Shown: positions 15,101-16,909 of the stretch, piece after piece
How the letters are laid out: every line of letters starts with the position of its first letter
How positions within the stretch are numbered: the stretch's first letter is position 1
DNA from: Elusimicrobia bacterium RIFCSPLOWO2_01_FULL_54_10
GTDB lineage: Bacteria > Elusimicrobiota > Elusimicrobia > 2-02-FULL-39-32
Length of the DNA: 17,207 bases
NCBI GenBank assembly: GCA_001799975.1
Contig: MGUQ01000019.1
Span: forward strand, 1-17,207
Direction of reading: 5' to 3'
Program-made: the position numbers and the translations under genes
Notes under the pieces: generated by a model
The model's input: only the letters and a program-made list of their open reading frames with translations
Databases searched by the model: none
Told to the model about the DNA's origin: nothing

Positions 15101-16725
15101 TTGTAGTGCTAAAGGGCACATCTCAAGACCGCGGGCTGCAGTTTAATTTCGACGAGCGCAAGCTTTATGTTAACTTGGACAGCTTTGAAGAAATGGAAAA
15201 GGTAGGGATTCTGCCCGTTTTTATTCTGCACGAGGTCACGCACGCTCTCCGCCGCCAGTTGGAACGAATTGAACGGTCCCAGGAGGCCGCGCCCGGCCTA
15301 CGTTCCATTTTTGCTCGGTTGTTTTTAGGGGATGCTGAGGATTTTGAGGAATCTTTAAAGAGATCCGTTTCTTTAAGAACCGAAAATGAATTTGAAGGCA
15401 TTGCCGTCGCGCACGCTTTGGCGAGAGTTTATGCGCATGAGGAAGGGGTTTCTATTCAGGAGTTTTATGAAGGCCGCGCAGCTCTAAGTTCAGATTCAAA
15501 AATGAGGGAATTTGTGCGTTCTCCTGCAGAGCACATTGCGGCAGACGGGAGTCTAAACAATAATTACCGAGCTTATCTGATCCAGAGAAATTATGGTCTT
15601 ATCAGGACTGAAGCTTTGGATTTGAAGAAAATCTCCGGCACGAAGAACTCCAATGAATACCGGAAATGGATTGAATCCTGGGCCCTGGACCCCGCCTATC
15701 ATGACTTACGGCCTGCCGGGCAGGGCCGTCTGGACATTTCCAAGGAAGCGGCAGACGTGGCGGGCTTTGTGCGGCAGACGGGGGCCGAAGAAATTGGAAA
15801 ATTAGATGCGCTTTTGCCCATTTCATTGACAGGCGCCATGCAAATCATAGGCATGGGAAAGGATAATAGCCGTAGTTTGCCTGCCGGGAGCCTCAAAAAG
15901 GCCGTAGATATCATCGAAATACCGAGCGGCGTTCCAGTCACGCGTTCCCGCAGAGGTTTCTTTGCCATGCTCCCTATCCCCTCTCTCAAAGGACGCGTCA
16001 CCTTTGTGGCCACCGCCGGCGTCATTGTGGCCGTGGCATTGGGCTCGGGGGACTTTGTTCCTGCCATGGCGGCCGCAGATCTCAATCTGCTTTCAAATTT
16101 CAACAATGTGTTCAATGGCAGCTTTGGCGTCGATGCCATCGGATATCCCGGAGCTTTGGCCGAAATCGGCAATAAATTCATGCCGATGGCCCTTACGCCG
16201 GTTTCCACGCTTTCAGCCTCAACCGATATGGTGATTAACAACGGCGCCAGCCAGACTTTGGCATTATTCGGCGCCATCGGCGGCCTGTCAAGAGTCGAGA
16301 GCCCATCAAATGATTTTGACGAGGTTGCGGAGGCCGTGGGTTCTCAGGAAAGCACAGCTCCGCCAGCAAAGAATTATCTCATAGTGGACACGATTGAGAA
16401 CGTGAGATCTCCCGCTGATCTGAAAGCAATGGTCCAAAATGCAATTTCAGAAGGTGTTTTTGTGGGAATTGTCAAAGATCCCGCAAACCCATCGCTTATC
16501 CAGGGCCTGAACTTGGGCAAAAATGAAGGCGCAGTATTTGACAGCGCCAGGGAGGCTTTGGAGCGAAGGCGGAATTTTGACGATTTCCGCGTGATATCGT
16601 CAAGAGAAAGCGTGTGGAAAGAACTTTTGGCCGCCCTGCGCGTCTTTGTGAACGCAAATGAGATGAAGTCGCTTGAAATTGAAAGTATCTTTGATGAGGA
16701 AACAGCGGTTTCACTGTCACAATAG
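1..16725 (+). CDS. Giant multidomain membrane protein (5' partial): GT84-like, glycoamylase-like, peptidase, Nudix, NMNAT, Prs and ATPase modules
   Basis: One uninterrupted frame from the first base to TAG at 16723-16725. The first in-frame ATG is at 70, but the 23 codons before it are open and read as the same helical sequence, so the true start is probably upstream and this is a partial gene of at least 5,574 codons. The chain holds about 20 hydrophobic spans and a series of recognisable domains, each listed separately. The first half resembles a rebuilt cyclic beta-1,2-glucan synthase (GT84-like plus glycoamylase-like) with inserted peptidase modules. The second half is a run of nucleotide-enzyme folds. 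Such size and mixture recalls giant proteins reported in Omnitrophota; that link is inference. Total length and function are unknown. The lack of any stop over 16.7 kb, together with motifs spread over most of the length in one frame, makes an artefactual fusion unlikely but not impossible. Confidence 0.93.
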   Translation, partial: AINRFIEIRERIGIPTTQEDVRFMAQYYDRIRAENRQTYIDEYQRLHGQPPPELQDRDFIDNTSFMREINLRAGEDLFRKLTGHELNEAAAWTQGDWDRLETELDAITAGRLARPQTPAMDAFEPLETGDKAWETVKERIHGARFIKEGYINSIGVRTDGLAYEPVSNLDAQFIGTTFILRYGFTREEVLQRFSEVMRYKVVGMIYNPLQVTDAAGNRVTGYSPMQRGEDSSYVTLREKVVGPQQAAATPQERLVKAMHTVSQMIKFSSLSKRMAESENPVRFKDDSTMVSDSLLQEMRQRLGNEDAQLLNLPDAFWHSGFANRLIEIGQTDEKILRNWLVDVNKRSGGSFLKQLYPDLFWYSDLGEQVDEFQPGELYLYVFYKDAAFIQEQAKLYLGHYLDTVQLQPLVTLLRKGRPVLDNFARWKGVPEYFKTLAAKDTAYVDMGEEGNRQRLLLNLWRINFNEVLPKDRLLVKADQLNQLQDVYAADGGLSPGRIHGMAEEWLDRQGGLERDFVDLVIQDFSASGRPASQLDAAKRELNDYMSPMLIWLVKDLPERQTKQRIKLLKDDKYARIRAKYTPDLQRERQEQRNALRSGLQLENDYFTLRREIAERNLASYGNQRLFIWEMDLLIKAMQSEGYSVDQVLQLYINLKAELAKTYKEVFNAGELNFEEEGRIGGLLGPILQKWSFMGSGSQAAIENELGFTAIQGKDSDLSDIKEIFDRTKFLQENFAKLGRKLTFDEAYVMAYNSFQSRIEIKGLQVWVATIEHLIARARALGIDVNDDYLTQIILTADSWYSLGLTDPAKARHYETQEYRNAVQTVFDRPQVRNLLANSSFGKVILDSRDAIAARMEQANMKPAQLAAAFDNFVKFWGWLGERRAEANAMAATDRTGTILGIPEIEDPGRLLVYLDNSFLDATKRLNLLDIIAQRQIQMIRDGAVKSYLGRRLPVPDLETQRRILETGMRDDIERTINMAYKQQIDPYLEPFLPQDSSVDYNSLSMGALIKTLLFDPAQAELIIKSWLRATLNYEVKGRWGIGQGWFNIVGLSTLITVFIAVGTFFWDLVTQRVDAHSGLKAKWRIFNSLVIFGDLVFMLVWLSVHDLTFINLHFVSFVFLANLYLMYPIFLKLFSFFYVLKDLFVEPAVIGPRMEYDDHGRLHIKGKPDSIPELSTADGQMNAVFVLDHKYGDRHNVEYLAGMLKRNPGMILILGLTDPKRGLNYAGYTDEELYDDEGNSKIKDDPWPPLTDRVERDRATREQIRQNLAPLLDQYPDRVFTLMYHEFTRYDKPFVYQAAINWLCTGNPNFHYPDGHPFPLWEGINQKQGRPVDVITGVFTAAGTVEPITHSSVDAIRYDPNLGRSRVKNFLVKDIEIDVPAQEATKLFMKMNDPASDPWTILQPRVRFRNEDDSLRTLAEAFAQKALWFNNQAIMGVHGEVRGSGKFGIKVDQYYNQVVRPSINPDGSRSPGRYFEHAVQTSEQFRGGVWGGAGWAASMLLLAGLGIGLFWFNLILGLIAAIPIFLLAMLITSFWPTEPNTGTPRAIMSHDEYESNFAPMALVDDVLITDAALSNYLEWVGLLYKWSGNFDAFTLFSRFRRAIHYGVSSRFFNNLVLRGLVGTALFSIIFIAGGFAVNLPGVEGIRIPFLAEFLYGFAMIILLHDKDTSPTIKHISKVGRLPGALMFAATVLGGWFFPGTFIFVVGIMVVLQLLMPNNRLHFLYSLMGLSDDLSSTGYGRPFPQEHRLARILLSPFAFINIALWALWEAFTSTLNLLPFMFFVWRFIKRGIKNIWKLTVLRENLTWGNEDVPKNNFMHFHWFFRTPVIAGLSLLFLTMASGWMPYMGLGWLQLSFEAQRNIMLGLLLFDMTYVMWGRQPTTSPAVRFLYWALEAFLFFAIYFFAPFLGAFIDQHWLMRGLTLILTFIGGGVVAYVTSHLYTGRKTRPVAAAMSFVVISFIFIYFANAESIPGLAEWLKNVNLSIFVFQPMADGMSVGVSPQGLGRMLGTNPLFMALHAMIMGSFVLYLLLWPVTGLIRLVRGARPKPRVPAAAFAPMVFLPFMASPQNYSAFWSWQIPFIYQFSPITQSLIQLLAPVVIFLVIAVIVFLFTQHLRKRYGWDKHDGGDDDDYRGRSGGMGGGAMTGGFVRPRDSKWAAAASLGAGGIALAVHSWVMITFGWVPVVIFSVSAVLAINRQKKSMPLWLEAVLKASLVFHPLLGAAFMTYQASAINRAKEKANAWLAKSGKNRGADLPTKAELEALKARLGIDPDIQILHSTDETNEVAYVLPHEAQDRIIRIDYRAFTSLPLFLQRSILKDHEIAHFASPNEIPAYTRQILNAPGKLFGAAPQTIRFPRVVSSSRYAYHTVLRGITVILIAAILLPLSIIGQGRVQFARDYRQEELLNDSTVRERFINEVLIAEAKFHQAGVGYNDVTGLTYDGHSINFETGELIGAPRMWSAASKESIHVMLLALAISGSTRAQLFISPDNPAAARAKALDILAKKMTSYEKFNREYPGFGGFLPWFLNQNAGMRPTDDWQNRVPGLDNGMLAWSLFLAADVHAQQGNLALGNRYRNYWQLMARNAPAVFYDASTGKVRAEARIGNTRAAPATANYSNNQEGYWLDDPYEGELLVLFMSCFSNMPQAQIDRIWQEKSLVRSAYRTQDGQRITVRQGHWYSSHEMLNSLIAPYIDDPLIRRVLALGEKARTWHSAENGIPGLFASTHEPVAGNVSPLYVSEIGVPSIAAQAVERQDIVAPYAAFPVIAMDEKTGIAWYQTMLSGPKMQGPYGATESAHVNGQRIAPLLTWDGKDTTILAIVGNSTQMMGDALKRASVYTRFIQLIGRKYRSVFGSAPLEGEDLPFRTPTAAIPLAMPDFSPPSAIASIDVLEGTEFQGQGELFALHMRNANSLVLPAVRGYIWNSITPVDVKANPWITLNVQTAGGGGRGIYIEIKNTDDTVVSGERVRIEFPNTGGQHKLFSINMGPLLKTPNTRAAIFAYSDPEVIIDFQKPVSAFTAQMPAGSQALSWDGRRFGIVQGAVAAAAGAAGTRAALNLLDRINFVNTGLNLRQDRNLIIGPGNGFAWALVPPTLQPTLTARQQLSITVKSDAEAEIWLELKNTDADEKAIAQTELRFGVPKIKVQIPNTNGQFRTIQVPLQMLPGVRNKRLKVIAISDPSGARVEISDISFPGSSVAGNVRPFNVIYKGALAWVLAGLTGLLIVIPGLAGWDWVPAVISYLGAIVMGVAALPHMSQFILAVLTRMAWAALFIFGVRAQKIGIDEQQAIKDALGPKLKELQILEQADMNDVGGFFGHYGLTKDANGIVYLPNWLAARWGNAVLDKLRANLLAIVLSRERARLEGKSTLQIDLAQSLSPFIRLYKFVVSPLRTGAIVGSKGAGMTLSQIQEALQISVLQGGAPYLNLDQISEILRLIESGKLSQGEIVDVINSDDRVITSIGRDIAHAYGIRHRTANILIRTPEGKFIFQVRAHHKKAYPYGLSAYGGHLLKGETYDEARNGEMVQELGFADGYKLKGQFVSLGQPGSFKSPDWDRKNIDLRSWDVYEAPSEEVDLIRKNAAEVEEYKKSHTRQEFEDWLVSQAKSASGRGEVYAVVELSLDEVVRIASQGHIEIPHSFVDGIQTIRSQPSADSLGHFIGQQENVELIKASSKPTDLSSQIETMRKEFKVWKNWALSYAEEYKKTHPNADEENVQLVGKTIVQEIEEDIYEPLLMALDKIEKKVKSREIDPTNVTLKLSRNGEEGKIGFSREARVASLAMKGNPWQMGHLFMALEAIGEHGMDKIILIVDNGDPRKLDLSTLTFRDKMTIDLVEKLSPFVEYSQIFKDEFDLDSYDGERAIFRLSKWNKGLNVKWFHFAGSDHRPWFTAAGKPDVAQKMVLGMTDAGTLANQDDAYFGQNMGVIFSERPGKDRFDRTKDENGLDELDRLQALANAYLAEHGLSDKNLEILTIFQFANTSSTRIREKGHWWTVPKPIFEQAEIIRLAAWGYQDNPPSEGELIDRDDRERLTSIRTAPNRETQDQMLRDREQLFERAAQITSKATPISNLAVKTLLLLALFPIGAMLVLSSMATGVALPADLSVNQFNADSVFMAGVVVKPVLDAVKNGIGRLWGRQTPKQELLRAGDPATVYLSDSYGNRENLIIESKRFPDGEILVWIPDYKKVQGMDVQVVQKLRSSSDVIHSILVLDTLRRYGAKKISLSIRDWSVERKEDANILRILRSLSDEITVEDDDDHLSISPLPSIAKKPLGIWVDQLLYIDPRYESSAKNAALKIRPDQDHTSVPYNRLVIEKPHPSRWHWTVKLPQGMAGKNVVLLHTTETNDKLLELLLVLCALRDQNVGSISLLNSYEGYSRQDEAFVKGQAISAVTMLELINRLTDHHAAINVHYGSNEGLVSPGEKGAEISGVRRILNRLWNLLTGKTRMRSGTSEALFNVNGFIIIAERMFEIAVREATGVDPKNLDDSEKKRLGKLVSDFLVVHPIVLVAPDDGAYLYAVEAARVLEKRIREEYGVEIKIEAAYLDKVRVGDVVNIKGPLLVQGGRRFTPVSGNLQNFLAFVLDDETAQGSTILGATYALVHDTAHGLGLPWQNILAGVVQGKLNRGFGPFRTGLKNKAVIASAKGPREDRVDHIGKKMPPRMLVVSSTLPLNHETPNDVVVEQVDADPLIAFFIKRVLGQALPIQPSAQEQSEIFSMEFNSPEELRPAQAIARGKEFIQSLGLDQQKLSGRFVVPSEAAHDANQISLKTVVEFMLEELIKNWSAHASILGARKFKVKMQITGSKLAIVIEDDGKGFDIEKIGYGRSMNDDVAVETFGRGLWNLRESFHQLGIGTLTVNSKGKRIIVSHGHISPAQPSTDKGTAFIAEIRLKSTSRGFLFIGMIFAISIPGVLALVAMPLAAAYPQHLANLMSAASVIPVFMMAAGSSKPQGILKDMGRREAIAAIVSAGAITALLNMPSDQEMMSDSGALPENSPEALEVNEKMRKALGEAASRFDRLVLPASVDREELNSLVKTFIQNHQIVVLKGTSQDRGLQFNFDERKLYVNLDSFEEMEKVGILPVFILHEVTHALRRQLERIERSQEAAPGLRSIFARLFLGDAEDFEESLKRSVSLRTENEFEGIAVAHALARVYAHEEGVSIQEFYEGRAALSSDSKMREFVRSPAEHIAADGSLNNNYRAYLIQRNYGLIRTEALDLKKISGTKNSNEYRKWIESWALDPAYHDLRPAGQGRLDISKEAADVAGFVRQTGAEEIGKLDALLPISLTGAMQIIGMGKDNSRSLPAGSLKKAVDIIEIPSGVPVTRSRRGFFAMLPIPSLKGRVTFVATAGVIVAVALGSGDFVPAMAAADLNLLSNFNNVFNGSFGVDAIGYPGALAEIGNKFMPMALTPVSTLSASTDMVINNGASQTLALFGAIGGLSRVESPSNDFDEVAEAVGSQESTAPPAKNYLIVDTIENVRSPADLKAMVQNAISEGVFVGIVKDPANPSLIQGLNLGKNEGAVFDSAREALERRRNFDDFRVISSRESVWKELLAALRVFVNANEMKSLEIESIFDEETAVSLSQ
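3136..3420 (+). other. First membrane-spanning cluster of the giant protein (about three helices)
   Basis: Three hydrophobic stretches at about 3142-3210, 3256-3309 and 3328-3420. A charged loop (3211-3255) separates the first two. The cluster directly precedes the glycosyltransferase-like segment, the usual order in processive membrane glycosyltransferases, where N-terminal helices anchor a cytosolic catalytic domain. Exact helix ends and topology cannot be fixed by eye. Confidence 0.8.
3421..4850 (+). other. GT84-like (cyclic beta-1,2-glucan synthase type) glycosyltransferase region, probably degenerate
   Basis: Several stretches match my recollection of the GT84 part of NdvB/ChvB in the right order: WEGINQKQGR (3961-3990) where NdvB has W(M/L)GWERKRGK; VP followed by a helix (4135-4158) where NdvB has DADTQLP and a helix; ILQPRV (4201-4218), identical to the NdvB motif; GSGKFGIKVD (4327-4356) where NdvB has EGSFxGKGIYDVD; and KWSG (4753-4764) where NdvB has RWxRGDWQ. 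Key acidic residues look altered: the DAD triad aligns with DIE at 4120-4128, the HDxxEG motif reads as HAVQT, and RGD is not kept. Two membrane spans (about 4465-4605) interrupt the segment before KWSG. If active it would transfer glucose from UDP-glucose; the lost residues make a non-catalytic or changed role more likely. Assignment is by motif memory, not alignment. Confidence 0.55.
4861..6700 (+). other. Polytopic membrane block (roughly a dozen helices) with an acidic, glycine-rich loop
   Basis: Dense hydrophobic spans follow one another, clear ones at about 4861-4920, 4954-4990, 5047-5148, 5266-5357, 5476-5535, 5578-5625, 5653-5814 (two or three), 5839-5900, 6028-6114, 6265-6342, 6469-6585 and 6610-6680. 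A hydrophilic loop at 6343-6441 carries a run of four Asp followed by a Gly/Met/Ser-rich linker, probably a flexible exposed connector. In cyclic glucan synthases, helices at this place form the export channel behind the transferase; by analogy this block could translocate a glucan, but that is inference. It leads directly into the peptidase-like segment. Confidence 0.8.
6730..7080 (+). other. Zinc metallopeptidase-like module with HEIAH motif
   Basis: A short domain directly after the membrane block carries HEIAH at 6955-6969, a match to the HExxH zinc motif. It is preceded by a beta-strand-like stretch (IIRID, 6886-6900) and a helix, an order typical of gluzincin/M48-like peptidases next to membrane helices. 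I cannot securely identify the third zinc ligand; Glu in PNEIP (about 6985-6990) or further downstream is possible. If active it would cleave proteins at the membrane face, perhaps the giant chain itself. A similar strand-helix-HExxH layout recurs near 15229, and an eroded version near 10057. It could also be a non-peptidase fold with a chance HExxH, which I consider less likely. Confidence 0.5.
7081..8570 (+). other. Membrane anchor plus glycoamylase/GH144-like glycoside hydrolase domain
   Basis: A hydrophobic span (about 7096-7164) is followed by roughly 460 residues resembling the glycoamylase family (Pfam PF10091), related to GH144 endo-beta-1,2-glucanases and to the middle domain of cyclic beta-1,2-glucan synthases. 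Visible landmarks are MWSAASKE (7369-7392), an aromatic GGFLPWFLN stretch (7555-7581), GLDNG with an acidic residue at 7636-7638 in the position of the family's D-T/N motif, and DDPYEGE (7870-7890), whose Glu residues match the conserved Y-x-E element. An alpha/alpha-barrel acting on beta-glucan is the likely fold. The anchor suggests the domain lies outside the cytoplasm. The secreted protein starting at 16910 is homologous to its first 60 residues, confirming that this is a real, independently used domain. The exact substrate is inferred. Confidence 0.7.
8641..9576 (+). repeat. Two tandem related beta-sandwich domains (carbohydrate-binding-like)
   Basis: Two segments of about 135-140 residues share the same series of motifs: IEIKNTDD (8845-8868) and LELKNTD (9343-9363); PNTGGQ (8908-8925) and PNTNGQ (9430-9447); SDP (8998-9006) and SDP (9520-9528), each followed by a final strand. 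Alternating hydrophobic and polar residues indicate beta-strands. An Ala/Gly-rich linker (9106-9153) joins them. They follow the glycosidase domain directly, as carbohydrate-binding modules often do, and resemble the jelly-roll style of such modules, though I cannot assign a CBM family. They arose by internal duplication and have since diverged. A binding role for glucan is inferred from position only. Confidence 0.65.
9601..10095 (+). other. Membrane spans followed by a degenerate peptidase-like module (RERAR in place of HExxH)
   Basis: Two or three hydrophobic spans (about 9613-9670, 9685-9750 and 9763-9810) follow the beta-sandwiches. The next about 85 residues reproduce the layout of the 6730-7080 module: a strand (IVYLP, 9967-9981), a helix and a motif that aligns position by position with DHEIAHF as SRERARL (10054-10074). 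The Glu and Ala are kept and each zinc-binding His is replaced by Arg, so zinc catalysis would be lost. This reading rests on weak similarity and could be chance; if right, it is an inactive duplicate of the peptidase module. The region after it (10100-10320) is helical and not recognised. Confidence 0.4.
10330..10930 (+). other. Nudix hydrolase domain (IPP-isomerase/YfcD-like style)
   Basis: A Nudix box is visible at 10507-10575 and fits GX5EX7REUXEEXGU with two changes: Gly for the Arg before the catalytic Glu, and Gln for the first Glu of the EE pair. The remaining Glu residues and the G-hydrophobic ending are present. The preceding stretch (RVITS-x-GRDIAH then GIRHRTANILI, 10351-10428) and the K-x-YPYGLSAYGGH approach to the box resemble the IPP-isomerase/YfcD branch of the superfamily. 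Nudix enzymes hydrolyse a nucleoside diphosphate linked to another group; the substrate cannot be told here. The two substitutions may weaken metal binding. It lies between a membrane-anchored segment and the adenylyltransferase-like domain, so a role next to that enzyme is possible. Confidence 0.75.
11236..12000 (+). other. Nicotinamide/nicotinate-nucleotide adenylyltransferase-like domain (HxGH superfamily)
   Basis: The nucleotidyltransferase signature is seen as GNPWQMGH (11329-11352), matching GxxNPxHxGH except that the first His is Gln. A GSD at 11623-11631 followed by a Trp matches the central NadD motif, and SSTRIR at 11920-11937 is the near-perfect ISSTxxR motif that binds ATP phosphates. 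The domain of about 250 residues is near the usual NadD/NMNAT size. Such enzymes join ATP and NMN or nicotinate mononucleotide to make NAD or its acid. The Gln in the HxGH motif could reduce activity. Fusions of Nudix and NMNAT domains are known in bacteria, so neighbouring them here is not random. Another cytidylyltransferase-like specificity cannot be excluded. Confidence 0.7.
12187..12276 (+). other. Single hydrophobic, signal-peptide-like span between two enzyme domains
   Basis: A Lys followed by about 25 hydrophobic residues (leucine-rich core at about 12199-12220, then Ser/Ala/Gly towards 12270) separates the adenylyltransferase-like and PRPP-synthetase-like domains. It has the shape of a signal peptide or a single membrane helix. 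A weaker hydrophobic stretch at 12313-12350 could be a second, shallow helix. If only the first spans the membrane, the two flanking enzyme domains would be on opposite sides. Confidence 0.65.
12421..14085 (+). other. Ribose-phosphate pyrophosphokinase (PRPP synthetase)-like domain with duplicated N-terminal part
   Basis: Landmarks of Prs enzymes occur in order: RFPDGEI (12487-12507; RFSDGE in the family), the strand-helix unit ending in LRRYGAKKISL (to 12648), GYSRQD with a following KGQAIS (13096-13143; GYARQDR...EPIS), NVH (13198-13206; DLH), a catalytic-loop DKVR (13609-13620; DKRR, Lys and last Arg kept), DDETAQGST (13723-13749; DDMIDTGGT) and SSTLP (13972-13986; TDTIP). The domain is much longer than the usual about 315 residues because the first unit appears twice (12484-12660 and 12901-13095) and an insertion follows the NVH motif. 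Prs makes PRPP from ribose-5-phosphate and ATP. The two acidic-to-neutral changes in the PRPP loop and Asp-to-Asn at NVH leave activity uncertain. Confidence 0.75.
14101..14646 (+). other. Histidine-kinase-type (GHKL/HATPase_c) ATP-binding domain
   Basis: All ATP-binding boxes of the family are present: N box EELIKN with His at +4 (14302-14331), G1 DDGKGF (14407-14424), G2 FGRGLWN (14482-14502) with the following Arg-Glu, and a G3-like KGTAF (14614-14628) leading into the last strand. The size is about 180 residues. No dimerisation/phosphoacceptor domain with its H box is visible before it, and there is no receiver domain, so it is not an ordinary sensor kinase. Such domains also act alone as anti-sigma-type kinases or as ATP-driven conformational switches. 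A membrane span follows immediately (14656-14740). Confidence 0.85.
14656..15600 (+). other. Hydrophobic segments plus second zinc metallopeptidase-like module with HEVTH motif
   Basis: A signal-peptide-like span (Arg, then hydrophobic 14662-14733, then AAA at 14734-14742) and two shorter hydrophobic segments (14764-14810 and 14851-14906, the latter after a Gly-Arg-Arg) lead to a domain with HEVTH at 15229-15243. As in the 6730-7080 module, a strand (KLYVNLD, 15160-15180) and a helix come directly before the motif. A Glu cluster in NEFEG (15385-15399) is a candidate third zinc ligand, as in gluzincins. If it is active and exported, it could process envelope proteins or the giant chain. The peptidase family is not certain. 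Confidence 0.6.
15601..16725 (+). other. C-terminal region with twin-arginine-like motif, last membrane span and short terminal domain
   Basis: About 110 unrecognised residues are followed by SRRGFF (15946-15963), a hydrophobic segment (15994-16050) and AMA (16063-16071), an arrangement like a Tat signal sequence placed internally. A Gly/Asn/Ala-rich low-complexity stretch (16078-16280) follows, then a small mixed alpha/beta segment (16375-16660) and an acidic end. The terminal segment resembles no domain I know. It may be a trimmed C-terminal tail used for sorting or anchoring; this is a guess. Confidence 0.5.
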
Positions 16726-16738
16726 AGTTTAATGTAAG

Positions 16739-16758
16739 TTATCCACAGTTGTGGAAAA
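16739..16758. promoter_or_regulatory. Inverted pair of DnaA-box-like 9-mers
   Basis: TTATCCACA at 16739-16747 is a perfect consensus DnaA box. Two bases later TGTGGAAAA (16750-16758) matches the inverted box with one mismatch. The pair lies 14 bases after the stop of the giant gene. DnaA could bind here and affect local transcription; chance occurrence of one 9-mer is not negligible, but the palindromic pair is less likely by chance. Two boxes alone do not define a replication origin. Confidence 0.4.
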
Positions 16759-16781
16759 CTTTTGCACATAAATTTCCCTTG

Positions 16782-16818
16782 ACCCCCCACCTCAAATTTA
16801 TTAGGAGAGGTGGGGGGT
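16782..16818 (+). repeat. GC-rich inverted repeat (12-bp perfect stem, 13-base loop)
   Basis: ACCCCCCACCTC (16782-16793) pairs perfectly with GAGGTGGGGGGT (16807-16818) across an A/T-rich loop. No run of T follows on either strand, so it is not a standard intrinsic terminator. It could stabilise the 3' end of the giant mRNA, act in Rho-dependent or atypical termination, or bind a regulator. Its last base is the first base of the -35 hexamer of the promoter that follows. Confidence 0.7.
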
Positions 16819-16846
16819 TGACAAAATAAGGCATCCCTGTTAGATT
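16818..16846 (+). promoter_or_regulatory. Candidate sigma70-type promoter for the downstream gene
   Basis: A perfect -35 TTGACA (16818-16823) is followed by 17 bases and TAGATT (16841-16846, four of six matches to TATAAT), with TG one base upstream of the -10 (16838-16839) as in extended -10 promoters. The start of transcription would be near 16853. It is the only good promoter seen between the two genes. The intrinsic terminator begins right at the predicted start. Confidence 0.5.
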
Positions 16847-16853
16847 TGCCTTT

Positions 16854-16881
16854 CCAGTCCGCAAAAGCGGCTGGATTTTTT
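16854..16881 (+). terminator. Intrinsic terminator (or attenuator) upstream of the secreted-protein gene
   Basis: CCAG-T-CCGC (16854-16862) pairs with GCGG-CTGG (16867-16874) around an AAAA loop with one bulged T, and is followed by A and six T (16875-16881). This is a standard Rho-independent terminator on the + strand. It ends 28 bases before the downstream ATG. It can terminate the giant transcript, but because the only visible promoter lies upstream of it, it may also attenuate the downstream gene. A smaller stem, AAGGCA/TGCCTT (16828-16833 with 16847-16852), precedes it. Confidence 0.75.
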
Positions 16882-16895
16882 ATTGAGTTCACAAT

Positions 16896-16901
16896 GGGGA
16901 G
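16896..16901 (+). promoter_or_regulatory. Ribosome binding site of the secreted-protein gene
   Basis: GGGGAG lies 8 bases before ATG at 16910. This spacing, and the signal peptide that begins at that codon, decide the start. A nearer upstream ATG at 16894 overlaps this site, is in another frame and gives no sensible protein. Confidence 0.7.
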
Positions 16902-16909
16902 ACGAATTT

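Noticed and set aside
16739..16758. Replication origin
   Set aside because: Only two boxes, no box cluster, and no dnaA, dnaN or similar gene in the window.
16782..16818. Standard intrinsic terminator
   Set aside because: The stem is strong but followed by TGACAAAATAAG rather than a T-run, and the opposite strand also lacks one.
16824..16909. Riboswitch in the leader of the downstream gene
   Set aside because: The leader is short and I see no conserved aptamer core of a class I know; only simple stems are present.
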